This document shows, in pieces, positions 12,195-23,873 of a stretch of DNA of 64,000 nt (the first letter of the stretch is position 1; each line of letters opens with the position of its first letter). This DNA is from Ignelater luminosus (Eukaryota; Arthropoda; Insecta; Coleoptera; Elateridae): contig VTPC01091258.1 of NCBI GenBank assembly GCA_011009095.1, forward strand, positions 496,001 through 560,000, given 5' to 3'. Under the pieces are notes generated by a model. The model made no database searches. It worked only from the letters and a program-made list of their open reading frames with translations, and had not been told where the DNA came from. The position numbers and the translations under genes were made by a program.

Positions 12195-13025
12195 CTATAG
12201 GTATAAGGATCAGCAACTTTTGAATCGTATCTTATTCTGAAATATGCAGTTAAAATGAGGCATGTAAATTAGAGTAAATAAATATTATACGTCCTTTACA
12301 GGGAGGATTTCGGTGAAAAAGTCATCTTTGTAAAGCACATGTTTATGCTCATGACACGTAGTCGTAAATAAACTAAAATCGTATTTGACTCGCAAGTAAT
12401 GGCTATTTCTTCACCACTCCTCGTAGAATGCCCGTTAAATAATGTACCATTAATGTAAATAATTAATAGTACATTTTTTAAATATCTTTTTAATGTACTG
12501 ATGATTTTTTCATTTAGTCTTGTAAATTTCTCTGATTAGTCCAAACATTTTCTAAACATACCTAAAAAGAAACCTACTCAAAACATCCTGTTTATTAACA
12601 AAGGATATCCACAAAACGTCTCAGGACGGTTGCATGATGTTCGTTGTTTTGTAGGAGATGTATCAAAGACGTTTCTTTGTACTTGTGGTGACTGGAAACA
12701 TGAGTTTACTTAACGTTGTTTAATTCGCAGAAAAGCATTCTTTAAATATATTAATCCTAAGAAATCAATAGTCTTCCTTTCTGGTAAAAACATATAATTT
12801 TCATGTGAATAGATTTGTCAGAATCTTGAACTTCTTATCGATTATAATGTAACATTTAAACAGAGCATGTTAATGATTTATTGAAAAAGGTTTGTACAGT
12901 CTCACGTTTTTCAACATTTGTTGAAAGTTAGAATTTTAAGAATATTTACTTTTAGGAGTATGACGTCATGCTCTAGACCTTCACGGAAAAAAGTCTTGTC
13001 GTTTGTCAGTTAATTCCTTTTAATG
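12195..13025. other. Non-coding DNA upstream of the 11.96-kb exon
   Basis: Probably intron of the minus-strand gene ending at 11,958. A TGACGTCA palindrome lies at 12,961-12,968. No further exon or repeat is evident. Confidence 0.4.
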
Positions 13026-13029
13026 GTAC

Positions 13030-13402
13030 TGTTACGTTTTGACAAAAACGTGTTTTTATTTTTAATATTTATTTTTACTTCATTTATTACAATTTATTTC
13101 CAGTATTTATTTACACTAATGATTTATTTATTTAGGTACAGAAGAATTTATTTATCACTAATTATATTTATTTCGTTTGTACTACACACGGTTATCTACT
13201 GTAGAACTGCCCTTGGCTCGATCAACGCAGCTTTATATTCATTCCCGCGTTAGTTCTCGATGGGGCTAGAAGATTCCCGCCATTTTCCGCACATTCGACG
13301 GTGGGAAACTATGGATAGTTCGAGACTTCTTCGGCACATTTGACCAGCTTATTTGAGACTGTTCGGGACTTTTCTAGTATATTCGAGGAATGGCGCGTTA
13401 CA
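13030..13402. mobile_element. Candidate solo LTR (Ty3/Gypsy-like), 373 bp
   Basis: The block begins TGTTACGTTTTGAC and ends GGCGCGTTACA, giving near-perfect inverted termini (TGTTACG/CGTTACA). It is flanked by GTAC on both sides (13,026-13,029 and 13,403-13,406), compatible with a 4-bp target duplication. The right half is clearly GC-richer than the host. No internal coding region adjoins it. A 4-bp match could be chance, so family and orientation remain open. Confidence 0.45.
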
Positions 13403-13984
13403 GTACTTTAATATTTCTTTGAAAATATTTTAAACGTGTACACATTATAAATCTTTGTAGAAAAGATATCGCTTTTGACAATAAATCATATATTCTTTTT
13501 AACTACTTACATTATTTATTTGGACAAACTTGTAAAAGTAAAGAGTTTTGCTTTTGTCTAATTCCTTTTAAAGGACCTACCACAAAATTTCTGCTGGAAA
13601 TTTTTAGAACATTATTATTATCTTTTTCTACGTAAATACACAGAACCCCCCCTTTTTATATGCACTAGTAATATAAAAAGCTTGTCACTATTTTACAAAT
13701 CCTTAGTTCATTAGTTCTTAATTCATCAGTTTATCGGTTCACATCAGTTCAGTTTCTTTACGGTTCCTCGACAGTTGTAACGACTTGTAATGTTAACCTG
13801 TTAATGTGTTAATAAATAACGTTAATTATTTTATCTTTTCATTTTAATTATAAACATTGGTGATTAACGTTAGCCACATTGGTAACTTAACAGGTTCATG
13901 AACAATTGAAATGAATATATCAGAATCGACACTATTTAGATAGAAACATTAAAGTTATATTAACTGCAATTCTTGTTCTTTTCT
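13403..13984. other. AT-rich DNA, nothing definable
   Basis: About 580 bp without a supported feature. Confidence 0.45.
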
Positions 13985-14757
13985 AGTTAAACTATAGTGA
14001 TATACTTTATGGTTTCTGTACTGATAACAGAACAAGCCGTAGAATTCAAATGGTCCAGAATTCCTGTATTAGGCTGATATCTGGTATTTGAGAACGTGAA
14101 CGTATCCCTCATAAATTACAAAAACTGGATTAGCTATCGATAATATGCTAAACAGATACATTTTTCATTAAATGTGCCTTTTTTACTAGTTAGTAATTAC
14201 TAAGTCCCTTCAATATTTATACAGCAAAATGAAATATGGAACAGAAGTTCACAATGTTAACATCCGGTTTAAAGGTACTCAAATTCCTTCAGCACACAAG
14301 ACTTTTCAATGTTCGTTTTGCTATAGCATAGCTATGTTAAGGTATACAATTCACTACCTAGTTTAGCCGAGAAAGTAAGTGTAGGAGTCTTTAAGAAACG
14401 ACAAAGAAGCTCCGTGCTCTCCTCATAACTTTCTTCCAGATAAAGTTTCAAGTCAACTTGACTGTAGCAGTTGTACTCAACATTCTAACATGTTTGTATA
14501 CAAGCCTATTACTACTATTACTGCAGTATTGCATGTGCAGTTCATTAATGCTTTATATCTTCTGCAGTTCAGCCAAGCTCTATACCTAACACTTTTCTTT
14601 TGTTTATCATTTGTTTATTTTAGGGTTAGGTGGTACAACAGGGATTGCTTTGGCTACCACCTCGTCCTAATTGTCCAATGTTAACTAGATATTAAGAATT
14701 ATTTGTTTGGTGTCTTGTACTTATTGAACAATAAACACATTTATTATTATATTATTA
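13985..14757 (+). mobile_element. LINE 3' fragment (reverse transcriptase C-terminus, 3' UTR, ATT-rich tail)
   Basis: Broken reading frames on the plus strand show the RT thumb/connection of a non-LTR retrotransposon. Near 14,000 it reads YGFCTDNRTSRRIQMVQNSC followed by IRLISGI. A second block near 14,230 reads EVHNVNIRFKGTQIPSAHKT. The pattern Y-G, then Q-NSC-R-I, is typical of CR1/jockey-like RTs. No RNase H follows. A GC-richer 3' region (GGTGGTACAACAGGGATTGC) leads into AATAAACACATTTATTATTA and an ATT-rich tail near 14,740-14,757. The copy is 5'-truncated, with stops and frameshifts, and so is dead. Confidence 0.7.
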
Positions 14758-16513
14758 TTCAGTTTGGTATTGTCATAAGCTGCCCACAAGTAATATTTCT
14801 AGGCACTAATGCTCTATTACACATAAAAAAGAAACTTTAGATAATAACCATAAAAAACTAAATCCCATGACATTCAAATGTCATGCTAATGTCCTTTAAC
14901 AGCGAAAACGAGTAATCTTTAAAGACAAGTAACACTAACCAATAATAGGGGTTGGAGTAGAATAGGTAAACGAGAAGAAAAATACTATGGAAGATGGCTC
15001 TTACTGAATATGTGGTGTTTTGTGAATTCTTCCAGTGTGCAGAAATCCTTTTAATGAGTCGTTCATTTTTGTATCTTGTATGTTGTCAAGATGCTACATG
15101 CTCGAAAGGAAAATCTCGCAATCGAATTCAACTTAAATTATAATTCCTACAAAGCTCTAGCTTATTTCAAGTTGTCAGACGTTTTATAACTATCAGCCTT
15201 ATTAATAAACAATTTTGTATCAACAATGCATTGTTTAATAAAAGAAATTTAAATGTTTTTGTTTTGCATTCTTTTGTAGCAAATCAAAAACAATAAATTT
15301 TAATAAGATTTAACAGAATCCTTAAACATATAACCCGATAGGAAGAATTGTTAAGTAGCTAAGTACATTCCTCACTTTATAAAAGTAATAGTTACTATAA
15401 AAACGCCACATCGAGCAAGATTTAAACAAATAATAAGCTTCGCTCTATTCTCACCCAAATCTATCAAGTCTATCTAGAAGCCGATCTTGCACCCTACATA
15501 TCCCAGCGCCTCACGGCATTTAAACCACTGACTTTATGCGATTCATTTCAGTAAATCTCCTTAGATTTTACCAACTGGTTGTAAATCATAATATTACTAT
15601 TTCCGAAATTGAATTACGAACATACTTCGGTTTATATATGAACGCGGAAAATCAGTATATCATAAAGAAAATTTATTAAAGCCTGAGGGTATCGGCAAAA
15701 TTTCTAGTTCCCTTGCATAAATTGTTTAAGACAAAAGTTTAATTATTTCATGATTGAAGGATGTAATTGTATTAATTATCAAAGATGAATTAGCAACGAA
15801 CCCCTTTATTAAGCCTATCAAGTTTACTTCAGTAGTTTCAGATAGTAGTTTATAAACACAGAATTATTAATAACAGTAATGATTAATTTTAGTTATATCA
15901 AGCTGCTAGTGTATCAGAAGTTCAGACAACGAAAGGTTAATGGATGACGTTAGCTTTTGCGAACAAAAACTGTAGGGTTGTGAGGATTTTGTTTACACTA
16001 TTAAGTTATTAATGCTGTTTTAGATGATCTTAATCGAAACTAAAAAGTTTCTTTTAATTAATATTTGTCTAGTAAACAGCTTAAAGTACAAAATCTAATT
16101 GTTTTCTTCCAACATTTGCTAAAGCCAATTTAAACGTACACTTCTTATATAAAACAATGAAAAGCAATAGCAGCATAAATTATGAAATATCAAATTCCTT
16201 GTAGTTTAAAACCTTTTGTTATCATATCACTTCTCCAAACAATTCTATAAATGCCAAGAGATTTTCAGTCTACTTGGAAATAATTCTTGAATACCTGAAA
16301 AATATAAAGCGACCTGTAGTCGTCCGTGATAAAATTCTCTTGTTCACTATATTTTATAAAAACAAAAGATTATGTAGAAGAAATTTTAACTTTCTTATAA
16401 ACTTTCGTTTTCTTAAATCTAATTAAGATTTATTGTAGGTTTTAAAATGTGTAATAATTTTTTGTTTCCTGACAAACATTTGTGTTTGTAAATTAGGTGT
16501 GGTGTTATAAATA
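14758..16513. other. AT-rich DNA, nothing definable
   Basis: About 1.75 kb with no supported coding or repeat feature. Confidence 0.5.
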
Positions 16514-16585
16514 TATAAAGAACCTAAAATTTTAGAAATTAGAGTATTATCTTAAAAACAATCCGCGAATTTCATTTACATGAAA
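16514..16585 (+). repeat. Direct repeat, copy 1 of 2 (72 bp)
   Basis: The segment starting TATAAAGAACCTAAAATTTT and ending TTTCATTTACATGAAA recurs with no difference at 17,058-17,129. The 472 bp between the copies show no coding capacity. The short flanks are also loosely alike (GTGTTATAAATA versus GGGTTATAATTA). Confidence 0.9.
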
Positions 16586-17057
16586 AAAAAATCAGTACTA
16601 TGTACCTAAATTAATAACTACTACAGTCCATAGTAATTAGTAGAGACGCAACATTAATGTAACTTTTCAGACGACTTGGCCTCACCAAAAGTATTTTCGT
16701 ACATACGTATAAAGCATTACGTGGACTGTGAAGCAAAGGATCTAGAGATACTCTAAAAGTCCTATAGTAGAACAATTTAAAAAATTAAAGTTGCAAATGT
16801 TTTCCTACTTAAAAGGATATAAACGATTACAATATATCTACTAGAATATAGCAAAGATCTTTAAAGGAAATTATAAAGATCTACATAACAAACAGATTTT
16901 CGTAAAAAAGCTGCTTTTCTTTACATTGGCGCTTGGAACCTTGTGGTTCTCATTCCGCGATTAACTAAATGGTAATTTAATATTTGCGTCTAGCAATCTA
17001 CAGGATGATTCTAAAATAATGGATACTCTTTTAAGGAATAAGAGATGGGGTTATAAT
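16586..17057. other. Spacer between the 72-bp direct repeats
   Basis: AT-rich, no open frame of note. There is no primer-binding site or polypurine tract that would make the pair a small LTR element. Confidence 0.5.
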
Positions 17058-17129
17058 TATAAAGAACCTAAAATTTTAGAAATTAGAGTATTATCTTAAA
17101 AACAATCCGCGAATTTCATTTACATGAAA
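17058..17129 (+). repeat. Direct repeat, copy 2 of 2 (72 bp)
   Basis: Identical to 16,514-16,585 in the same orientation. The perfect identity contrasts with the age of the other repeats here, so the duplication is recent, kept by conversion, or an assembly artefact. Confidence 0.9.
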
Positions 17130-17399
17130 TGATCAAAACCAACTCTGCGTAATTTCTTTCGTCGTTGTACCGTATGCTTCAAGTCATGCTTAATACAGTC
17201 GATTGGTTTTACAAGTGCTTCTAAATTTAAACTTCACTTCTAACTACAATAACCGATTGTAATGAATTGTATAATGCAGATCTATTTGCATTCACTTTAA
17301 AAGGATTACAAGAGTTTAGTAATTGAATTTAAAAGGGCGTTTATTGCCATTTAAAAAAGTCTCTCCAAAATTACGTAATATGAAGTACAGTGCTTACTA

Positions 17400-18601
17400 T
17401 CTTTCATCAGCGAAAGTAGGGACGTACTCGACCCACAACTAAATTTCGATCTAATTTTTTATGGAAATTATCACTTTCTGACACAATTTCTTTAATAGCA
17501 AATGTATTTACAACCTTCTCTCTAACTGCCTTTAAAATGGTCGGCATTATTTCAGACTCGTTCTGTATAGTTGTGCTTACTGTGATGTGCACTAGCAGTT
17601 TAATTTTTGAGGATTTTACTCGGTAAAAGGCACGGGCTAAACATGTCACATGTATCAAATCTGGATAAAAAGTTTGCAGGATTCGTGTCATTAAATTCGT
17701 TTAGGAAAAGAAATTTTAAGCAAGAATTTACAAAATACGCTATGGTTTTACTATTTGTTTTTTCCAATACTTTTGAACATAACAAATATGATCGAGTTGA
17801 ATTGGATTTACTTAACTGCACTATTATGAAACTAGCAACATAGTTTTCAAGTGCATCGCTAGTTTCATCCACTGAAAACCAAGTCGCCCCTCTAGCAATA
17901 TCTTTTCTTATCTGTTGTATTGCGTTATCGTAGCAAACATTCAGATAATTTCTTTGCAACGTTGACTCACCCGAAATATTGCGATCACAGTATTTTTCCA
18001 AAAATGTCTTAAAAATTGGGTTTTCTACAGTATATTTGCAGCAATAAGTGCACGACACAAGTCTTCAGCAAATTCATTTTTTTATCAGTTTGTTTTGTTA
18101 GAAACGTTTGCTTCAATTTAGTTTTTCTAACGACACTAATGCAAAGATGTTTTAACATGCTGCTGCAGTTGATGTTTTTTGTTGCTGGACACCTAGAAAA
18201 AACCAAAACATTGTGCTTTTACGAATTGTCAACTAATTATACAAATTTGTTAAAGTATTTAGCAATTGCCATTGTTAATAATAATTATATTTAATAATTT
18301 AATTATAATAGAATAAACACTTCCCATTGAAAAACAAAAGTGTAAATATAAAAATACTAGTGTAAAAAACGAGGTAATTTATGAATTTATTCATAAACTT
18401 TTACTAGTTATATCATAAAGTAATGATTAAGAGAATTATTAAAAATAAACTAATTATTACAGGAGTACGATTTACTAACTCTTTATTGCAAGGGTTACAA
18501 AAACTTACGTTTCCATCAGATGAAAAGCAGTCATAATCATTCAACCTCTGTTTTATTAAAACATTTTTTGGAAGTTTTTCTTTTCCCATTTTGTATGACA
18601 C
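17400..18601 (-). pseudogene. Broken hAT transposase with BED zinc finger (CGGBP1-like group)
   Basis: The N-terminus near 18,590-18,480 reads KEKLPKNVLIKQRLNDYDCF and then DGNVSFCNPCNKEL, the first half of a BED finger (C-x2-C). After a gap the frame VSSNKKHQLQQHVKTSLH near 18,192-18,140 supplies the H-x-H half. The gap (18,193-18,460) begins GTAATAATT and ends TTTTTTCTAG, consistent with a 268-nt phase-0 intron. Downstream, ESTLQRNYLNVCYDNAIQQI and ARGATWFSVDETSDALENYV match the catalytic-domain start of hAT/CGGBP1-related transposases, and FYPDLIHVTCLARAFYRV continues it in another frame. Several frames are needed and the C-terminal hATC part is absent, so the gene is dead. Termini of a parent transposon were not found; it could also be a decayed domesticated copy. 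Confidence 0.7.
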
Positions 18602-19300
18602 TAATTTTAAAACAATTGAACTGCTGGACTTGCAAACTTACGTACTACGTTATTATTTCTCTTACCGGCAGTACGGAATTACTACAGCAAAATAATTTTA
18701 AGTTCGGAGTGCATGCCTTTTATTTGCTGAAAAGAAGGAAGAGTGATAACTAATAAAAAGGATTTGGTAGGCCTTTATAAAATTTTTTAGCTAAGTAAAG
18801 ATATTCTTAAGTAAAGTACATTTTCTTAAAATTCTTTACATCCTTGGGAATAAATCTTAGAAAGGGGCACCAGTTCTAATAAGTGGACACAATGCATATC
18901 GTGTATAAACACCTTATATTTTAAATAGCCTTTTTTGTAAAGATTAGTACAAAAATTTATTATACTTCACGTCTCTATTTAAAGTATTCAAAGCGTGTCT
19001 CCCATTTTGCAAGAATTTGTATGTATACCTGTAGTTGTTGTAAAGTAAACCTAAACACTTTTTTGTGAATTTATATGATTGCTTGTACCCGAAACTTTCA
19101 AAAATAACTGTTTTTTAAATCCCGAACAACCTCTACCCATGAATTTTAAATAAGTACATATTTATCTACTTTTTACTTAATTGCAATAGTGTACAGTTAG
19201 GAGAATATATTTCCTTCAAAAATGTTTTCACATAAAAGAATGGAAATATTTGTAGTTTATTCGATTTTAAGATGAGAAAAAAATAGACATAAAAAAGTTA
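18602..19300. other. AT-rich DNA, nothing definable
   Basis: About 700 bp without a supported feature. Confidence 0.5.
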
Positions 19301-19360
19301 AGCACGAATAAGCACGAATGAGCACAAATAAGCAGGAATGGGCACAAATAAGCACAAATT
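19301..19360. repeat. Minisatellite, 10-bp unit x 6
   Basis: Six uninterrupted units of the form AGCACRAATR, the last ending AATT, fill exactly 60 bp. Only single-base variants occur. Confidence 0.9.
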
Positions 19361-20554
19361 CAGAAAATAAACATAAACATGTTGAAATACGCATAATACG
19401 CGTTTACAAGTTAGCCTATTGTCTTTAGAATTGCCTGAAACATGCCCATTTTTAATTTCACGAATGTATATCTAATATTAACTAATAAGCATTTACTTAA
19501 ATATCCGAGGTCTACTTATTATTTCATGAAATATTTTGTTTTTGGGAAAAACTTAATAATTATTAGTAGTACTTGTTATACACCAGAATCTTCTATTATA
19601 TATATATTATATTACGTAAACATTCACAATTTTGGGGGAAGAACCAAAATTTTTAAACTGGTAATTGGAATTGGCGAAGAATGCGATATAAGGATTCTGT
19701 TGAATACGATCTTTCCTATTTTGTTGGTTCGAATCTTTCGGTTGTTTCGTATCTGTAAAAGGTCGGTCTATTGTAATCTGCGGTTTCATCCGTATTTAAT
19801 CTATTTTAATACAGAGACTGTTTGTTATTTATAATAGGACGGTAGGTCACTAATCAGGTTATGTTTTATAGCCAACTGTAAACGAATAAGCTTCGTAATC
19901 CGTTAAGATAAACGGTATCGAAAAATAACTGACATCTCTTTGTTAGATATGTTTTCCGTTAATGTGTGTTTTTTGTAGATATTATTTTTATGACTTTATC
20001 CTGCATCAATGTTAAGGGTACTTCTGTTTCAGAAAATAACTGACCCCTTTTAATTATTATTTTCGGATACATTTTTGCGTGTTATTCAGAATTTCTGAAA
20101 ACATTTTGTTTGGTCGTTTACATTTCTAAGGATATTACATCATCTTTGTTTTAATTCTTTATTGTAGTTTATCTTAAACACAACCTAGTTAAATATCCTT
20201 CTAGATTTTTATAGTGTTAAAAGCATTTAATAAACTTTCTCGGTTATGGCAAATAAATTTGTCACATTTAGAAATTCGTTAATTGTTAGCTTGGACATTA
20301 TTAATTTGTTATATGCAGTCGTGTACATTTGTCTAGCTCAAAACACACTTTAATGTCGTTACCGAAAACTTCTGTATTTTGACTAATGAAATGAGTTGCT
20401 TTTCAGATTTTGTATACAGCTGGACATCAACCATAAAAGGCATATGATTAATGCGTTTTTTCATTCTATTTCATATCTAGTTTGTAAGCGGTTTTAGGTT
20501 CACCTTTTTTCTAAAGAAGGACCTAGAAATTAAAGAAAATATATATTAAAAAAA
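19361..20554. other. AT-rich DNA, nothing definable
   Basis: Contains a plus-strand open frame of 130 codons (19,442-19,834). Its product is rich in I, L, Y and F, has no motif, and shows no codon or splice signal, so I treat it as chance. Confidence 0.45.
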
Positions 20555-20926
20555 TTAGTCATGTGCGGCATGAAGAAAAGCAGTTTCGATAGATTGAGGT
20601 CCACTGGGGACTACTTTGTAGGTAAAGTTATTAGAGAACTTCCAGCATGTGAGTGAAGCTATAAATTTGTGCAAGCGGCACATAACGTATGTACGGTAGA
20701 ACAGAGAATAGCTTGGAATTCGGTGATGTATTTGCAACGCTTTGTTCATTTTCGAATGAAATTTCATTTTAACAAGTTTGTGAGATGTTTTTGTGAGACC
20801 GCTTTTGTTCCTTAAAGGCGTCTCCAAGTGCCCGAATAACCGCAAGAAGAATGAAGGAAAGGGAGATACCCATGCAATAAATAATGTTTGTTCAGAACGG
20901 TATAGTAACAACTTCAACAAATTCAT
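20555..20926 (-). CDS. Uncharacterised open frame of 123 codons, weak
   Basis: Starts with ATG at 20,926 and ends in TAA. The middle and end (GHLETPLRNKSGLTKTSHKL, SNNFTYKVVPSGPQSIETAF) are less AT-biased than surrounding frames. I recognise no domain, signal peptide or zinc-binding pattern. It could be a single-exon gene, a transposase fragment or chance. The neighbouring DNA gives no context. Confidence 0.15.
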   Translation of the reverse strand: MNLLKLLLYRSEQTLFIAWVSPFPSFFLRLFGHLETPLRNKSGLTKTSHKLVKMKFHSKMNKALQIHHRIPSYSLFYRTYVMCRLHKFIASLTCWKFSNNFTYKVVPSGPQSIETAFLHAAHD

Positions 20927-21938
20927 TCTTTGAATATTTTCCTTTCCCCAGGTATTTTAAGAAACAAACGTTACATTTTTATGCCATCTTTAATTTATTT
21001 AATAGAAGAAAAGCTTGCGAGAAACTGTTTTGTGGTCGTTTCTTGGTTATTCTTCTGTCTTCATAATTATATCAATTCCAGTTAACAACAAATTTTAATC
21101 TTTTATTTAAATCGAATGTAGTTTATGTTATAAAATTCTCCTAAGCTAACTTAAGGTTATGCAGAATTGTAGAATTGTAGAGATAAGAAATGATCTATAA
21201 CCATGAAGGATTTTCGAAATGTCCTGTTAAGAATTGTATATTTTACGATAAGATTAAAATTGCTTAATAGCCGCAGTGGCGACCGCACTTTTCCTTTTCT
21301 TTCTTCTGAGATGGTTGAACACGTATTTTAATTATTAGAGTTTTGTACATGTAACATAACGAAACTTAAGAAGAAAATCTGAAACAGTGCAAAACAAATA
21401 CCACAGCGTACAATTCAATGTGTACATGGCTTTAGTTCTCAAAATATTTTAAGCTGGAAGACTACTGAACGCAACTCCGTTTTGTCAGGTTTTTATAAAA
21501 TTGCCAAGAATCAAAAAGTGCCAGTCATTGATTAGTTGTGACTAGAATTCCAAACACCTGCTAACTTGCCTATTAGCTTAGTTTACTGTTATCGATGCAT
21601 TACTTGCATTACGAAACTCAATAATGTTTTGTTTTTGTGCTGAAAATGCATATAAAAAACATACACAGTAAATATATCTCACTTAGTAGAAACACAAGTA
21701 AACTTATATGCAACTTCTGTCTACTTAATCAACTTAACACCTCTTACGGTTCACGAGATCCCTTCAGTGTACCAGCTACAGAAAAACACTCGGTACAATT
21801 ATGAAAAGAATCAGGTTGTTTCCTAATTTTTTTTATTCCAAAATCTGAAAGCATATATTGTAATTATAACTTATAAATAGTCGTATTGGAATTTTGAATA
21901 TCTCGTTTAGGTTTAGAAAAATTGAAAGGAATTCATGG
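20927..21938. other. AT-rich DNA, nothing definable
   Basis: About 1 kb without a supported feature. Confidence 0.45.
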
Positions 21939-22028
21939 TGACGTCACGGCGCCCGAGTGTTAGTAAACTCGCACTATTGTAGAATAGCTCCTTACCCGTC
22001 CTTACGACTGAGCGAGGCGGTGACGTCA
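21939..22028. promoter_or_regulatory. Pair of TGACGTCA palindromes in a GC-richer island
   Basis: TGACGTCA occurs at 21,939-21,946 and 22,021-22,028, each next to a GC-rich arm (CACGGCGCCCGAGTG and GAGCGAGGCGG, roughly inverted relative to each other). A third copy lies at 22,828-22,835. The 8-mer is the consensus CRE site of CREB/ATF factors. The inverted arrangement could equally be the ends of an 80-bp MITE. No promoter or first exon was recognised. Confidence 0.3.
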
Positions 22029-22179
22029 TATTGCTGTAAAAATAATCCTACATTCTTTTTTAAATATCTTTTATTGTATTGATTCTAAAAACTTCAAATT
22101 TTCACAGAGCGTTATTTATATAAAATATTTTCTAAAAACGCATAAAATATATTAAGTTTCACTGAACAACTCGATTGTG

Positions 22180-22490
22180 GATTTGGTAAAAGTAGCTAAT
22201 CTGCAGCCTACAGCTGTAAATATTCCTGAAAAAAGTAATTCTGTAGCTACAGTTACTACTTTTAAACAGTAAACAGCTGGGTCATAGCTACAAGTTAACT
22301 TACAATACAAAAAGCAGTTAAGCTACAAGTTAATTTATAACTCAAAACTGACAACTACCTTTGCAAAGTAGCTATAGCTTTTCCAAATATTTAGCTTAAC
22401 TACATTGCAGTGGCTTAAGCTATGTTTTGTAGCTTAGCTACTTTAAATAGCTTACTCTATTTTTTAGTTTAACTACTTGATGTAATTACA
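22180..22490. repeat. GTAGCTA-rich repeat cluster, probable transposon end
   Basis: Many copies of AGCTA/GTAGCT/AAGCTAC words fill 300 bp, for example TAGCTTAGCTACTTTAAATA. Arrays of this kind form the subterminal regions of some hAT elements, as in the TAGATAC arrays at 29,895-31,875. No termini or duplication were found. Confidence 0.4.
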
Positions 22491-23172
22491 GAGTCGTTTT
22501 ATATCAAATCACCTGTCACTATGTGCCTTCGTATCCCAGATTCTGCACATTTTTGCTGTGTGATTACCTGTAAGCTTCTGCTATATTTTCTTAGAACAAT
22601 CATAACTTCTTTATTTGTAAACGAATATCAATAAACTTTAGATCAGATGAAAGTTGTTTTAGATTATTTTAAATGCACACAAAATAAAACATACAGCATA
22701 GTAACGCATACAATTCATATTTTGTTTATAAGCAAGTGTATTGAAAAATCCTGAGAGAGATTAACTTTAAAAAAATATACATTTTAATGTGGTAATCACC
22801 TCCCAGCATTCATTCGTTTCAAGGTGATGACGTCATGGGAAATAAATTTTCTTTTCAAATTTAGATTAATTATTGCCTAAACGATGATATAAAAATATTT
22901 CCATCAGGAAATATTTAAAAAATTAAATTTTCAAATTTAGAAAATACAAAATATTTATAGTATTTTGTATCATCTACAAGTTTTTATTAAAAATAAGCTT
23001 TCAGTTGTTCTATATGTCTTCTCTGGTAAATGAAAGAAATGCAAAGCATGACCTACTTGATTTGCTATAACTTTTTACCAATTATATTACATATTGTTTC
23101 TTGTTAATCAAGTTGGAAACAGCGTAAAAAATCTTATCAAATGATGTCGATATCGAACATGGCGCGCATAAG
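22491..23172. other. AT-rich DNA with one TGACGTCA site
   Basis: TGACGTCA at 22,828-22,835. Otherwise nothing definable. Confidence 0.45.
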
Positions 23173-23227
23173 AAAAAATAAACCTGTTGATGGTTCTAAG
23201 AAACCGAAACGTTAGTCAACAGGTTTG
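23173..23227 (+). repeat. Third CTGNTGATG...CCGAAAC hairpin motif
   Basis: AAAAAATAAACCTGTTGATG is followed by GGTTCTAAGAAACC (a 4-bp stem) and GAAACGTTAG, then TCAACAGGTTTG, which pairs with the initial AAACCTGTTGA. It closely resembles 3,168-3,208. The core order is hammerhead-like but CTGTTGA departs from CTGATGA, so activity is not implied. Confidence 0.35.
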
Positions 23228-23871
23228 ACAATCTGGGTTTATTAATAAGAAGAAAACTGTCTTAAGAATATTTTATTAAATATTTAGAACTCCAATAATA
23301 AGTAAGCTAAAAGCAAAAAATCTAAACGCCATTTTACTTTTATTGGTCATGTGTCGAAAACAAAAGAAATTAGCTCAAATGTTCTTTTAGATTATTAATC
23401 AGTATAAAACTCAGTAAAACACCCAAATTTAAACTTAGGCTCTATCTCTTAAAATAAACGAGATTCGCATGTTTCGAAACACCTTCTACATTACAGAATC
23501 ATACAAAATAATAGAAGAGTAAAAACAACGCTACAGTGTAAATTATTTTTAATTAGTAAATTGAATAAATAGCAGTAAGTTTTTGAAACAAATTTTAAAG
23601 AGACTGTTTAGTAAATAACAACATGAAAAACATAAATTACTCATTGCATGTCTCAGTAATGAAATAAAATTTAACTTTTTTAGTCAAAATTGTTTCTTGA
23701 TCACCAGTTCTCATTTGCACACATGCCATGAAACACCCTATATATATATACAGTCTAGATCCTATGTAATCGACCTAAATGACTCAAATCGTATGTTAAT
23801 ATCTTAATATTTCATATATAGACTAGACTGTATACGTACGGACTAGCTTGTTTCAGACCGTATGTTTAAAT
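23228..23871. other. AT-rich DNA, nothing definable
   Basis: About 640 bp without a supported feature. Confidence 0.45.
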
Positions 23872-23873
23872 TA

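Noticed and set aside
16514-17129. The 72-bp direct repeats as LTRs of a tiny LTR (TRIM) element
   Set aside because: Ends do not read TG...CA, and there is no primer-binding site, polypurine tract or target duplication.
19725-19745. TTGGTTCGAATCTTTCGG resembling a tRNA T-arm
   Set aside because: No acceptor, D or anticodon arms fit upstream; the same holds for GGTTCGAAA sites near 37,649 and 39,725.
19442-19834. 130-codon plus-strand frame
   Set aside because: I/L/Y/F-rich product without motifs in AT-rich DNA; no upstream or downstream gene signals.
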